In this document: positions 16,328 through 25,049 of the stretch, in pieces
Numbering within the stretch: position 1 is the stretch's first letter
Layout of the letters: each line of letters starts with the position of its first letter
Source: Natronohydrobacter sp.
GTDB taxonomy: Bacteria; Pseudomonadota; Alphaproteobacteria; Rhodobacterales; Rhodobacteraceae
DNA: 34,991 bases
Direction: 5' to 3'
NCBI GenBank assembly: GCA_020832555.1
Contig: JAFIEM010000030.1
Location: 1 to 34,991 of the forward strand
Program-made: the position numbers and the translations under genes
The notes under the pieces: generated by a model
Told to the model about the DNA's origin: nothing
What the model saw: the letters and a program-made list of their open reading frames with translations, nothing else
Databases searched by the model: none

Positions 16328-16672
16328 ATGTCCCCCCTTCACCTGACCCTCCCCCTTGACCGCGCACCTGATGAGGTCTCGCGCCCGGACTCTTCGAAAC
16401 TCATCGCAGGCGATCCGGTGCACTCTACCTGGCTGGCCGAAGACCGCGCGCCGCTTTTTGCGGGCGTCTGGCGCTCCAGTCCCGGCAAGTGGCGGGTCAG
16501 CTATGACGAATGGGAATATTTCCACGTCCTGACCGGGCGCGGCACCCTGACCGATGCGGCAGGGCAGGCGACCCTACTGGAACCGGGCGGGCGGCATATC
16601 ATCCGCCCCGGTTTCTCCGGCACCTTCGAGGTGATCGAGGAGCTGACCAAGGACTTCGTGATCCTTGCCTGA
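16328..16672 (+). CDS. Cupin domain protein (cupin_3 / DUF861 type)
   Basis: The product of 114 residues has one small beta-barrel cupin domain: WEYFHVLTGRGTLTD (about 61-75) with a metal-binding-type Glu/His arrangement, then LEPGGRHIIRPGFSGTFEVIE, which matches the PGxxxxIPxGFxGTW pattern of EutQ-like and ureidoglycine-type cupins. These proteins are often of unknown substrate. AAGGAG at 16315-16320 supports ATG 16328. The gene lies 79 bases after the unknown 546-aa gene and 45 bases before murB. Confidence 0.85.
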   Translation: MSPLHLTLPLDRAPDEVSRPDSSKLIAGDPVHSTWLAEDRAPLFAGVWRSSPGKWRVSYDEWEYFHVLTGRGTLTDAAGQATLLEPGGRHIIRPGFSGTFEVIEELTKDFVILA

Positions 16673-16717
16673 AGCGGACACTCGACAAGCCCCCGGCAAT
16701 CACGTTACCTGAGCGCC

Positions 16718-17686
16718 ATGACACCTGACCTGATCCAAGTACGCGGCACGCTGACGCCGCAAAAGCCGCTCGACAGTCTGACATGGCTCCGCGTGGGCGG
16801 GCCTGCGGATTGGTTGTTCCAGCCTGCCGATGCCGAAGATCTGAGCGATTTCCTGCGCGCGCTTGACCCTGAAATCCCGATTTTCCCGATGGGCGTGGGG
16901 TCGAACCTGATCGTGCGCGATGGGGGCATTCGCGCGGTGGTGATCCGGCTGGGGCGAGGCTTCAACGGGATCGAGATCGGCGAGGCGATCACCGCAGGCG
17001 CAGCCGCACTTGATGCGCATGTGGCGCGCAAAGCGGCGGATGGCGGGCGCGATCTGACCTTTTTGCGCACCATTCCGGGCAGTATCGGGGGCGCTGTGCG
17101 AATGAATGCGGGCTGCTATGGCACCTATGTCGCGGATCATCTGATCGAGATCGAGGTGATGGATCGCGGCGGTGTGCGGCAGGTTCTGCCCGCAAGCGAT
17201 CTGAATCTTGCCTATCGCCATTCGGACTTGCCCGAGGGGATGATCATTCTCGGCGCGCGGTTTGAAGCGCCCGAGGGCGACCCGGCGGCGCTGCATGCCC
17301 GAATGGAAGACCAGCTTGCGCGGCGCGACGCGACCCAGCCCACGAAAGAGCGCAGCGCCGGATCGACCTTTCGCAACCCGGCGGGGTTTTCCTCGACCGG
17401 GCGCGCGGATGACACGCATGAGTTGAAAGCCTGGAAGGTGATCGAGGATGCGGGCTTGCGCGGTGCGCGGCTTGGGGGCGCGCAGATGTCTCCCAAACAT
17501 CCGAATTTCCTGATCAATGCGGGCGGGGCCACGGCGACGGAACTTGAGGCCCTTGGCGAAGAAGTGCGAAAAAGGGTTTTGCAAGCGCGCGGTATTTCGC
17601 TACACTGGGAAATCATGCGGGTCGGTGAGGCAACGCCGGACGCGCAACTGCCTGAGCTTCAATTAAGCGCGGCAAACCAAGAATAA
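16718..17686 (+). CDS. murB: UDP-N-acetylenolpyruvoylglucosamine reductase MurB
   Basis: This FAD enzyme makes UDP-N-acetylmuramic acid in the cytoplasm for peptidoglycan. The product of 322 residues has the FAD-binding motif [12 protein letters not shown] at 59-70 and [18 protein letters not shown] with the substrate-binding arginine. It also has the serine proton donor in [10 protein letters not shown] and the C-terminal LHWEIMRVG glutamate. It heads the division and wall cluster here. The genes usual before it in Rhodobacterales (murG, murC) are absent, with a cupin and the unknown protein in their place. Confidence 0.96.
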   Translation: MTPDLIQVRGTLTPQKPLDSLTWLRVGGPADWLFQPADAEDLSDFLRALDPEIPIFPMGVGSNLIVRDGGIRAVVIRLGRGFNGIEIGEAITAGAAALDAHVARKAADGGRDLTFLRTIPGSIGGAVRMNAGCYGTYVADHLIEIEVMDRGGVRQVLPASDLNLAYRHSDLPEGMIILGARFEAPEGDPAALHARMEDQLARRDATQPTKERSAGSTFRNPAGFSSTGRADDTHELKAWKVIEDAGLRGARLGGAQMSPKHPNFLINAGGATATELEALGEEVRKRVLQARGISLHWEIMRVGEATPDAQLPELQLSAANQE

Positions 17687-17737
17687 CGCCCGGAAATTCG
17701 GGCAAACAAGGGCCGCAAAGGCCCAGAGGCAGTGGGA

Positions 17738-18658
17738 ATGGGCATGTCGAGCAGGGCAGCCCCCCGGATATGTGTGCTGAAAGGCGGACTCTCGTCAGAG
17801 CGAGAGGTATCGCTGTCGTCAGGGCATGAATGCGCGAAAGCGCTGCGGGTGGCAGGGTATGAGGTGATCGAGCTGGATGCGCGCGGCGATGTCGTGCAGC
17901 GTCTGGTCGAAATCGCACCGGATGTGGTTTTCAACGCGCTGCATGGTCGGTTCGGCGAGGATGGCTGTGTCCAGGGCATTCTGGAATGGCTGCGCATCCC
18001 CTATACGCATTCGGGTGTGCTGGCATCGAGCCTTGCGATGGACAAGGAGCGGTCGAAAGCGGCGTTTCGGGTGGCGGGGCTGCCGGTGGTGGAGTCGCGA
18101 CTGGCCCCCAAGGCCGAGGTGATGGCCGCGCATCTGATGGCGCCGCCCTATGTCGTGAAGCCCAATAATGAGGGCAGTTCGGTTGGCGTCTATCTGGTGC
18201 AGGAAGGCGCGAACAGCCCGCCCCTCTTGTCGCAGGACATGCCCGAAACCGTAATGGTCGAAGCATTCGCGCCGGGGCGCGAATTGACGACAACTGTAGT
18301 CGGGGACCGGGCGCTGACGGTCACGGATATCCTGACCGATGGCTGGTATGATTATGATGCTAAATACAAGGCCGGTGGGTCGCGCCATGTGGTGCCTGCT
18401 GATATCCCGGCTGAAATTCACGACGCTTGTCTGGATCTGGCGCTGCGCGCGCATCAGGTGCTGGGCTGCCGGGGTGTCAGTCGCACCGATTTCCGCTGGG
18501 ATGAGAGCCGCGGCCTTGACGGGTTGATCATTCTGGAAGTGAACACCCAGCCGGGCATGACGCCAACCTCGCTTGTACCGGAGCAGGCCGGGCATTGCGG
18601 GATCAGCTTTTCCGATCTGTGTCGCTGGATGGTGGAGGATGCCTCATGCGACCGCTAG
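17738..18658 (+). CDS. ddl: D-alanine--D-alanine ligase
   Basis: This ATP-grasp enzyme joins two D-alanines for the peptidoglycan stem peptide. The product of about 306 residues shows [17 protein letters not shown] near the N-terminus, [23 protein letters not shown] (phosphate-binding loop) and the metal-site EVNTQPGMT near the C-terminus. Possible starts are GTG 17732, ATG 17738 and ATG 17744; AGAGG at 17725-17729 best fits 17738. The last 13 bases overlap ftsQ, so ddl-ftsQ are coupled. Confidence 0.96.
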   Translation: MGMSSRAAPRICVLKGGLSSEREVSLSSGHECAKALRVAGYEVIELDARGDVVQRLVEIAPDVVFNALHGRFGEDGCVQGILEWLRIPYTHSGVLASSLAMDKERSKAAFRVAGLPVVESRLAPKAEVMAAHLMAPPYVVKPNNEGSSVGVYLVQEGANSPPLLSQDMPETVMVEAFAPGRELTTTVVGDRALTVTDILTDGWYDYDAKYKAGGSRHVVPADIPAEIHDACLDLALRAHQVLGCRGVSRTDFRWDESRGLDGLIILEVNTQPGMTPTSLVPEQAGHCGISFSDLCRWMVEDASCDR

Positions 18659-19890
18659 ACCCCGATGATCGCGACGCGCCCCTGTCCGCGCTGAGCGATG
18701 CGCAGGGGTTCTGGGACCATCTGGGCGCGGCCCGCGCCGAGGAATACGCGCAGGAAGATATTCTTCCGATCAGTGCCGTTCCCCTTGCGCGCGCGCCCGC
18801 GCGTCCAGCCGTAACCGAAGCCTTTGATATTGCCGACTGCCGTCTGGGCAGTCTGGACGATACGTTGCAATCCATGGAGGCATCAGGAGCTGAAGCGCCT
18901 GACATGGCGCGAGGCGATGTCAGCATGGCGGCGATTTCTGCGGCGCTGGAACAGCCCGTCGCGCCTGAACAGATTGCCGGTTTCGCGATGGTCGCGCAAC
19001 CGGCGGCACCGGGTGGGGGCAAGGCGCGCAACAGACGCCGACGCCTGGGCGATGGGCGTGTCGGCTACCGCATGCAGCGTATCTGGCTGACGCCGAGCTA
19101 TCGCGCCTTGCTGAAATACGGTCTGCCTGCGCTGGCGGTGGTGTCCGCGATCGCGCTCTATTTCTCCAACCCCGACAATCGCGCGGCGCTGAACGCGACA
19201 TTCGAGACCGTCTATTCCGCCTTCGTGGACCGTCCCGAATTCATGGTGACGGAATTGCAATGGCATGAGGTCACACCGGAACTCGATGCGGCGCTTTCGG
19301 CGCGGCTTGATCTGGACCTGCCGCAATCCTCGTTCCGTCTGGATCTGGATGCGTTGCGCGCTGAAATCGAGGCACTCGACTGGGTGCGTTCCGCCGATCT
19401 GCGGCTCATGTCCGACGGGGTGTTGGCGCTGAGCGTCACCGAGCGCGTGCCTGCAATCCTGTGGCGCTATGATGGCGGGTTGCAACTGCTCGACGCGGAA
19501 GGGGTGCGTGTGGCCTATGTCGCCAGCCGCGACCTGCGTCCTGACCTGCCGTTGATTGCAGGTGCGGGCGCGAATGAGCATATCCGCGAGGCGCTGGACC
19601 TGCTTGATGCGGCCGCACCGCTCGGGGACAGGCTGATCGGACTGGTGCGGATCGGTGAGCGGCGCTGGGATGTGGTGCTGGACCGTGACCAGCGCATCCG
19701 CCTGCCCGAAGCCGATGCGCTGGCCGCCCTGGAGCGCGTGATCGCGCTGGAACAGGCGCAGGATCTGCTGACGCGCGATCTGCTTGTGGCGGATCTGCGC
19801 AACCCCGCCCGACCCGTTCTTCAGATCAGCGCAGGGGCGATGGAAACCCTGCGCGACATTCGCCTGCAATCCCTGGAGTCTTCTCGATGA
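18646..19890 (+). CDS. ftsQ: Cell division protein FtsQ with long cytoplasmic N-terminal extension
   Basis: FtsQ is a bitopic divisome protein that links early and late division proteins. The 414-residue product has one membrane helix at about 155-173 ([18 protein letters not shown]). After it come a POTRA region (about 198-270, [19 protein letters not shown]) and a beta domain ([20 protein letters not shown]). About 150 acidic, Ala-rich residues precede the helix, much longer than the roughly 50 I expect in Rhodobacter relatives. GGAGG (18633-18637) supports ATG 18646 inside the ddl end. Its TGA overlaps the ATG of ftsA. Confidence 0.93.
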   Translation: MRPLDPDDRDAPLSALSDAQGFWDHLGAARAEEYAQEDILPISAVPLARAPARPAVTEAFDIADCRLGSLDDTLQSMEASGAEAPDMARGDVSMAAISAALEQPVAPEQIAGFAMVAQPAAPGGGKARNRRRRLGDGRVGYRMQRIWLTPSYRALLKYGLPALAVVSAIALYFSNPDNRAALNATFETVYSAFVDRPEFMVTELQWHEVTPELDAALSARLDLDLPQSSFRLDLDALRAEIEALDWVRSADLRLMSDGVLALSVTERVPAILWRYDGGLQLLDAEGVRVAYVASRDLRPDLPLIAGAGANEHIREALDLLDAAAPLGDRLIGLVRIGERRWDVVLDRDQRIRLPEADALAALERVIALEQAQDLLTRDLLVADLRNPARPVLQISAGAMETLRDIRLQSLESSR

Positions 19891-21224
19891 TGATGGATCC
19901 CTACGCCTCGCAACGTGCCATGCGCCAGATGCGCCGCACCGCCATGCAACGCAGCGTGATTGCCGTGCTGGATATCGGCACCTACAAGATCGCGGCCCTT
20001 GTCCTGAAGCTGGAAGCCGGGGCCGAGGATCTGTCGCGTGCAGGGATCGGCAATATGGCCGGGCAGGTCGGGATGCGGGTGATCGGTGCGGGTACAACGC
20101 GGTCCAGCGGGGTGCGCTATGGCGAGGTGTCGGCCATGGCCGAGACGGAAAGCGCTGTGCGCACCGCGCTTCAGGCCGCGCAGAAGATGGCGCAGACCCG
20201 TGTCGATCATGTGATGGTCTGCCTGTCGGGGGGCAATCCGCGTTCTTATGGGCTGGCGGGCGATATCGCCATCGAGGATGGGCTGGTCGGCGAGAATGAT
20301 ATCGCGCGGGTGATGGCCGCCTGCGACATGCCCGATTTCGGGGCAGGGCGCGAAGTGCTGCATGCTCAGCCGATCAATTTCGTGCTGGATCACCGCTCTG
20401 GCCTGTCGGACCCGCGCGGTCAATCCGGGCGCAAGCTGTCCTGCGACATGCATCTGGTGACGGTGGATGCAAGTCTTGTGCAGAATATCTGCAATGTGCT
20501 CAAGCGCTGCGATGTGGAACTGGCCGGGATCGCGTCCAGTGCCTATGCCTCGGGCATGTCGGCGCTGGTCGAGGATGAACAGGAGCTTGGCGCGGCCTGT
20601 ATCGACCTTGGCGCAGGCAGTTCCAGCGTGTCGATCTTCATCAAGAAACACATGATCTACACGGATTGTGTGCGCATGGGCGGCGGGCATGTGACCTCGG
20701 ATATCTCTAAAGGGTTGCAGATCGACTTTGCCACGGCGGAGCGGATCAAGACTGTGCATGGCGGCGTGCAGGCGACATCCATGGATGATCGCGAGATGAT
20801 CGCGCTGTCAGGCGATAGTGGCGACTGGGACAAGGACCGCCGCCGCGTGAGCCGAGCCGAACTGATCGGGATCATGCGCCCGCGCATCGAGGAAATTCTG
20901 GAAGAGGTCCGCGCGCGGCTGGATGCGGCGGGCTTCAGTCATTTGCCCAGCCAGCAGGTCGTGCTGACCGGGGGCGCGGCGCTGGTGCCGGGGCTGGATG
21001 GGCTGGCGGCGCGTATCTTCGGCCAGCAGGTGCGGCTTGGCCGTCCGATGCGGGTGCGTGGCCTGCCGCAAGCCGCGTCAGGGCAGGCATTTTCCAGCGC
21101 GGTGGGCATGTGCCTCCTGGCCACGCGGCCGCAGGATGAATGGTGGGATTTCGATCTTCCGGTCGACACTTATCCGGCGCGCTCATTCAAACGGGCGGTC
21201 AAATGGTTCAAAGACAACTGGTGA
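19887..21224 (+). CDS. ftsA: Cell division protein FtsA
   Basis: FtsA is an actin-like ATPase that anchors the FtsZ ring to the membrane. The product of 445 residues has the first phosphate-binding motif VIAVLDIGTYKIAALV at about 24-39 and a second, CIDLGAGSSSVSIF. The adenosine motif VVLTGGAALVPGLDGLA lies at about 350-370. The C-terminal FKRAVKWFKDNW is an amphipathic helix suited to membrane binding. Three ATGs stand in a row at 19887-19895; the first overlaps the ftsQ stop and has GGAG about 11 bases upstream. A 184-base gap separates it from ftsZ. Confidence 0.96.
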   Translation: MMMDPYASQRAMRQMRRTAMQRSVIAVLDIGTYKIAALVLKLEAGAEDLSRAGIGNMAGQVGMRVIGAGTTRSSGVRYGEVSAMAETESAVRTALQAAQKMAQTRVDHVMVCLSGGNPRSYGLAGDIAIEDGLVGENDIARVMAACDMPDFGAGREVLHAQPINFVLDHRSGLSDPRGQSGRKLSCDMHLVTVDASLVQNICNVLKRCDVELAGIASSAYASGMSALVEDEQELGAACIDLGAGSSSVSIFIKKHMIYTDCVRMGGGHVTSDISKGLQIDFATAERIKTVHGGVQATSMDDREMIALSGDSGDWDKDRRRVSRAELIGIMRPRIEEILEEVRARLDAAGFSHLPSQQVVLTGGAALVPGLDGLAARIFGQQVRLGRPMRVRGLPQAASGQAFSSAVGMCLLATRPQDEWWDFDLPVDTYPARSFKRAVKWFKDNW

Positions 21225-21243
21225 TCGCAAAATCAAGTAGGAA

Positions 21244-21258
21244 CGCCGAAATTCGGCG
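21244..21258. promoter_or_regulatory. Inverted repeat in the ftsA-ftsZ spacer
   Basis: CGCCGAA (21244-21250) and TTCGGCG (21252-21258) form a perfect 7-bp inverted repeat just after the ftsA stop. It has no T-run and could be an attenuating hairpin or an operator. A single GATTC (21335-21339), a GANTC methylation-type site, lies further on, about 70 bases before ftsZ. The 184-base spacer is large enough for a separate ftsZ promoter. Confidence 0.4.
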
Positions 21259-21408
21259 GAAAACCGCAGAAAAAATGCCAGATATGGTGGGAATTTGTGA
21301 GATTTTTGATGACCTCGGCTTGTAACCGCTGTAGGATTCAAGAAAAATCAGGCACCCGGAGCGCTCCAGTGGCAAGAGCGTCGGCAAAAGAGAGGCGGAG
21401 TGAGTGAC

Positions 21409-23091
21409 ATGGCTTTGAATTTTTCGGAAGCGCCCCAGCAAGGTGATCTTGCCCCACGCATCACGGTTTTTGGTGTAGGCGGTGCAGGCGGTAATGCTGT
21501 CAACAACATGATCGACAAGCAGCTTGAGGGCGTCGAGTTCGTGGTTGCGAATACCGATGCGCAGGCGCTGCAGCAAAGCCGTGCCAGCGGCCGCATTCAG
21601 ATGGGTGTGAAAATCACCGAAGGTCTGGGTGCAGGTGCGCGCCCCTCTGTCGGGTCTGCCGCTGCCGAGGAAACCATCGAAGAAATCATCGACCATCTCG
21701 CTGGCTCGCATATGTGCTTCATCACCGCCGGAATGGGTGGCGGCACCGGCACCGGGGCGGCCCCGATCATCGCGCAGGCCGCGCGTGAACTGGGCGTGCT
21801 GACCGTGGGTGTCGTGACCAAGCCGTTCCAGTTCGAGGGCAACAAGCGCATGCGCCAGGCCGAAGAGGGCATTGAGGCGTTGCAAAAGGTGGTCGATACG
21901 CTGATCATCATTCCCAACCAGAATCTGTTCCGTCTGGCCAATGAGCGCACCACCTTCACCGATGCTTTCGCGATGGCCGATGATGTGCTCTATCAGGGCG
22001 TCAAGGGCGTGACCGATCTGATGGTGCGTCCGGGTCTGATCAATCTCGACTTTGCCGATGTGCGCGCCGTGATGGACGAAATGGGCAAGGCCATGATGGG
22101 CACCGGTGAGGCAGAGGGCGAAGATCGCGCGATCCATGCTGCCGAGAAGGCGATTGCCAACCCGCTGCTGGATGAAATCAGCCTGCATGGCGCCCGCGGT
22201 GTGCTGATCAACATCACCGGCGGCTATGACCTGACCCTGTTCGAGCTGGATGAAGCCGCGAACCGTATCCGCGAGAAAGTGGACCCGGAAGCAAATATCA
22301 TCGTCGGCTCCACGCTTGATCCGTCGATGGAAGGCACGCTGCGTGTGTCGGTCGTCGCCACCGGGATTGATGTTGCAGAGAAAACGCATGCTGAAGAACT
22401 GCCGCGCCGCAGCTATTCCGAGCCGGTGCGTGCGCCCCTGGCCGAGAAGCCCGCGCCTGTACGTCAGGAAGCCGCTGTCGCTGCGCGTGCGGAACCGGTG
22501 CGCGTGGCCGAACCTGCCCCCCAGCCGGTCGCGGAAGCTGCGCCAGAGCAGCAGAATCTGTTTTCGGAAGAAACCACCCGCCGCACGGCCCAGATGCCGC
22601 AGCGTACGGCGGTTCAGTACGAGCAGATCGAAGAGCCGCGCCATGAACCCGTGACCTATGCGCGCGAAGAGAGCTTCGACATTGACTCGGTTCTGGCCGA
22701 TCAGGCGCATGCGGGCGCGCAGGCCTATGGCCATGCATCCGAGGCGTCGTTCACGGCACCGCGCCGCCAGATGGCGGGCACGCCCTCACCTGAAACACTG
22801 GCACGTTTGCAGCGCGCAGTTCAGAAAGCGCCCGAACATGCACAATCGCGCATGGCGGCACCGGCCCCCCGCCCTCAGCCGGTGGCCGAGCGTGAGCCTG
22901 AGAAAGGATCGCGTTTCGGGATCGGGTCGCTGATCAGCCGCATGGCAGGCCACGGCCACGAGCCGCAGCAGGCCCATGCGCAGCCACGCCGCGCTGCGCC
23001 TCCGGTCTCGCATTATGATGAAGATGTGGCTCCGGCTGCTTCGGAAGACCGGATCGAGATTCCGGCATTCCTGCGCCGTCAGGCCAACTGA
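21409..23091 (+). CDS. ftsZ: Cell division protein FtsZ
   Basis: This tubulin-like GTPase forms the Z ring at the division site. From ATG 21409 it has 560 residues: [18 protein letters not shown] near the start, the tubulin signature GGGTGTG at 110-116, and the catalytic T7-loop region around [10 protein letters not shown] disordered Ala/Pro/Glu linker of roughly 220 residues follows. The C-terminal peptide [12 protein letters not shown] binds FtsA and other partners. A GTG at 21400 is an alternative start, but GGAG 8 bases before ATG 21409 and the sequence MALNFSE favour the latter. It is followed by a strong terminator, not by lpxC. Confidence 0.97.
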   Translation: MALNFSEAPQQGDLAPRITVFGVGGAGGNAVNNMIDKQLEGVEFVVANTDAQALQQSRASGRIQMGVKITEGLGAGARPSVGSAAAEETIEEIIDHLAGSHMCFITAGMGGGTGTGAAPIIAQAARELGVLTVGVVTKPFQFEGNKRMRQAEEGIEALQKVVDTLIIIPNQNLFRLANERTTFTDAFAMADDVLYQGVKGVTDLMVRPGLINLDFADVRAVMDEMGKAMMGTGEAEGEDRAIHAAEKAIANPLLDEISLHGARGVLINITGGYDLTLFELDEAANRIREKVDPEANIIVGSTLDPSMEGTLRVSVVATGIDVAEKTHAEELPRRSYSEPVRAPLAEKPAPVRQEAAVAARAEPVRVAEPAPQPVAEAAPEQQNLFSEETTRRTAQMPQRTAVQYEQIEEPRHEPVTYAREESFDIDSVLADQAHAGAQAYGHASEASFTAPRRQMAGTPSPETLARLQRAVQKAPEHAQSRMAAPAPRPQPVAEREPEKGSRFGIGSLISRMAGHGHEPQQAHAQPRRAAPPVSHYDEDVAPAASEDRIEIPAFLRRQAN

Positions 23092-23120
23092 GCCGCGCAA
23101 CCACGCAAATACAACAAGAA

Positions 23121-23147
23121 AAGCCGGCATTGCGCCGGCTTTTTTTA
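23121..23147 (+). terminator. Intrinsic terminator of the murB-ftsZ cluster
   Basis: AAGCCGGC (23121-23128) and GCCGGCTT (23134-23141) form a perfect 8-bp stem with loop ATTGC, followed directly by a run of T to 23146. This is a textbook factor-independent terminator on the plus strand, 30 bases past the ftsZ stop. It may also serve the convergent SDR gene (stop at 23167). Confidence 0.92.
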
Positions 23148-23166
23148 TGGGTTTCTGGTTGTCGGA

Positions 23167-23835
23167 TCAGCCTTCGATCAGACCTGCCAGGCGTTCGGCT
23201 TCCTGCATGCAAGGCGTGAGTGTCGCGCGGTTCTCGCCCGGATAGAAGCGGGCACGCAGGGCGGTGGGCATGGCGGCTGCACGTTCGATCAGCACGCGGG
23301 GGCCGGTTTTGACGCATTCCTGCTGCCAAGCTTGCGCGAGAGAGAACTGAGCGGATTTCGATGCGCCGTAAGCGCCCATGAATTTCCCGCCTGCGATCTG
23401 ATCCTCGACGAAAAGCGCTGTGGCACGGGCAGGGGCGGCCAGCAAAAGCGGGGCCACCATCGGGATCAGAAACCCTGTTGCGCGGATATTGATCGCCACG
23501 CATTTGTCCCAGTCCTTGAGCGCAAGGTGATCTGCGGGGCTCATGGGCGGGGCATGAATGGCCGTATGCGCCCAGAGGTCAAGATGCCCCCAGCGGTCAT
23601 GGATGTCGCGGCACAGATGCCGGATCGCGTCATCCTTGGTGATATCCATGGCGGCCAGCGTCGCGCTGCCGCCGCGCGACTTGATGCGGTCGTCCAGCTC
23701 TTCGAGCGCGCCCATTGTGCGCCCGAGCGCCACGACATGCCAGCCGCGCGCGGCGAGTGTTTCAGCCAGTGCCGCCCCCAACCCGCGCGACGCGCCGGTG
23801 ACGAGGGCAATTTTCTTGTCGGATGTTGTGTTCAT
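23167..23835 (-). CDS. SDR-family protein with degenerate catalytic motifs
   Basis: The 222-residue product has a classic Rossmann start, IALVTGASRGLGAALAE (TGASRGLG at 13-20), so it should bind a nicotinamide nucleotide. The YxxxK pair is kept (Y156, K160, GAYGASK). The serine usually 13 residues before Y is replaced (position 143 is Val, in LFVEDQ), and the NNAG motif is AHTAIH at 90-95. This is unusual for an active oxidoreductase. ATG 23835 is chosen because GGAG lies 5 bases before it; a start at 23871 would be longer. It diverges from the L,D-transpeptidase gene across a GANTC-rich spacer. Confidence 0.88.
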   Translation of the reverse strand: MNTTSDKKIALVTGASRGLGAALAETLAARGWHVVALGRTMGALEELDDRIKSRGGSATLAAMDITKDDAIRHLCRDIHDRWGHLDLWAHTAIHAPPMSPADHLALKDWDKCVAINIRATGFLIPMVAPLLLAAPARATALFVEDQIAGGKFMGAYGASKSAQFSLAQAWQQECVKTGPRVLIERAAAMPTALRARFYPGENRATLTPCMQEAERLAGLIEG

Positions 23836-23920
23836 GCCCGCTCCAATCCCACCTTGCGCCAGATTCGGCAAGAGGCAGAGACAGTTTTCGAAAAGCCCGC
23901 GTCACTCTGTCTTTCGGCAA

Positions 23921-23940
23921 GAATCCGCTTGACTCGAATC
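23921..23940. promoter_or_regulatory. Cluster of three GANTC sites between SDR and L,D-transpeptidase genes
   Basis: GAATC (23921-23925), GACTC (23931-23935) and GAATC (23936-23940) lie within 20 bases of the 174-base divergent spacer. GANTC is the target of the alphaproteobacterial cell-cycle methyltransferase CcrM, whose methylation state controls promoters through GcrA. TTGACT (23929-23934), a -35 type hexamer for the plus-strand gene, overlaps two of the sites, although no good -10 follows at 17 bases. Methylation-dependent control is an inference. Confidence 0.5.
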
Positions 23941-24009
23941 TTTTCCTGTTCCGGATTGGATTGGGTCCGTTTCGGGCAGATTTGAACTCGGATTTTCGGA
24001 AGAGGCCCC

Positions 24010-24441
24010 ATGTCACGATCCCTGGTTTCAGTGCTTTTTTCGGCGCTTGTCCTGACCCTGGCTGCCTTGCCCGCGCAGGCTGATCGGCTTGTTGCGCGTG
24101 TCAGCATCTCGGAGCAGGTCATGCATGTCTATCACCACGGCCAGTTGCTGTATGAATGGCCAGTCTCGACCGCGCGTAGCGGCAAGATCACGCCCACAGG
24201 CACCTGGCGACCGCAATTCCTGTCACGCAATCATCGTTCCAGCCGCTACAATAACGCCCCCATGCCCTATGCCGTGTTTTATTCCGGCCATTATGCGATT
24301 CACGGCACGGATGAGGTGGGTCGTCTAGGGCGACCGGCATCGGCGGGATGTGTGCGATTGCATCCGAGCAATGCGCGCACCTTCTTCGATATGGTGCGGG
24401 CCGAGGGCATGGCGCAGACTCGTGTGATCGTGGTGCGCTGA
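24010..24441 (+). CDS. L,D-transpeptidase (YkuD domain), exported
   Basis: The product of 143 residues has a signal peptide (MSRSLVSVLFSALVLTLAAL, cleavage likely after AQA at 24). A single YkuD domain follows. The catalytic signature is complete: H98 in IHGTDE and S111-A-G-C114-V-R116 in SAGCVRL. Such enzymes form 3-3 peptidoglycan crosslinks or attach lipoproteins in the periplasm. This minimal form lacks any peptidoglycan-binding domain. GGAAGAGG precedes the ATG at 24010. Its location beside the division cluster suits a wall-remodelling role. Confidence 0.92.
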   Translation: MSRSLVSVLFSALVLTLAALPAQADRLVARVSISEQVMHVYHHGQLLYEWPVSTARSGKITPTGTWRPQFLSRNHRSSRYNNAPMPYAVFYSGHYAIHGTDEVGRLGRPASAGCVRLHPSNARTFFDMVRAEGMAQTRVIVVR

Positions 24442-24578
24442 ACGCGCTTTGCCTCTGAGTCCCGAAGGCAACATGGTACCCCCCATGATCTGGTGGGGCG
24501 TCATTCGTGCTACCCAAAGCATCGGGGTTTGCCTATAGTCCTTGCGGAGAAGTCAAGAACAAACCCGAGGGAGAGGAC

Positions 24579-25046
24579 ATGCGCTGTCCGTTTTGCGGCA
24601 ATACCGATACGCAGGTGAAGGATTCACGCCCCGCAGAAGATCATGGCGCGATCCGAAGGCGGCGTTTCTGCCCGGCCTGTGGCGGGCGCTTCACCACCTA
24701 TGAGCGTGTGCAGCTTCGTGATCTGGTGGTGGTCAAGTCGAACGGGCGGCGCGAGGCGTTTGACCGTGAGAAGCTGGAACGCTCGGTGCGCATTGCCATG
24801 CAGAAGCGCCCGATCGAGCATGAGCGGATCGACCAGATGATTTCCGGTATCGTGCGGCGGCTGGAAAGCATGGGCGACACCGATATCCCCTCGAAGATGA
24901 TCGGCGAGATCGTGATGGAAACGCTGGCGCGGATCGACACGGTGGCCTATGTGCGCTTCGCGAGCGTGTACAAGAACTTTCAGGAAGCCGATGATTTCGA
25001 CAAATTCGTGTCGGAGCTGCGCCCTGATCCCAAGGATGCCGGGTAG
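24579..25046 (+). CDS. nrdR: Transcriptional repressor NrdR
   Basis: NrdR represses ribonucleotide reductase genes when dATP is high. The product of 155 residues starts with a zinc ribbon (C3, C6, C31, C34: MRCPFCG and RFCPACGG), followed by an ATP-cone domain ([20 protein letters not shown] from about 50). ATG 24579 follows GAGAGG and fits the family start exactly; a longer start at 24507 is not supported. It lies 3 bases before ribD, so the two are cotranscribed, as in many bacteria. A TATAGT (24534-24539) may be the -10 of its promoter. Confidence 0.96.
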   Translation: MRCPFCGNTDTQVKDSRPAEDHGAIRRRRFCPACGGRFTTYERVQLRDLVVVKSNGRREAFDREKLERSVRIAMQKRPIEHERIDQMISGIVRRLESMGDTDIPSKMIGEIVMETLARIDTVAYVRFASVYKNFQEADDFDKFVSELRPDPKDAG

Positions 25047-25049
25047 GCT

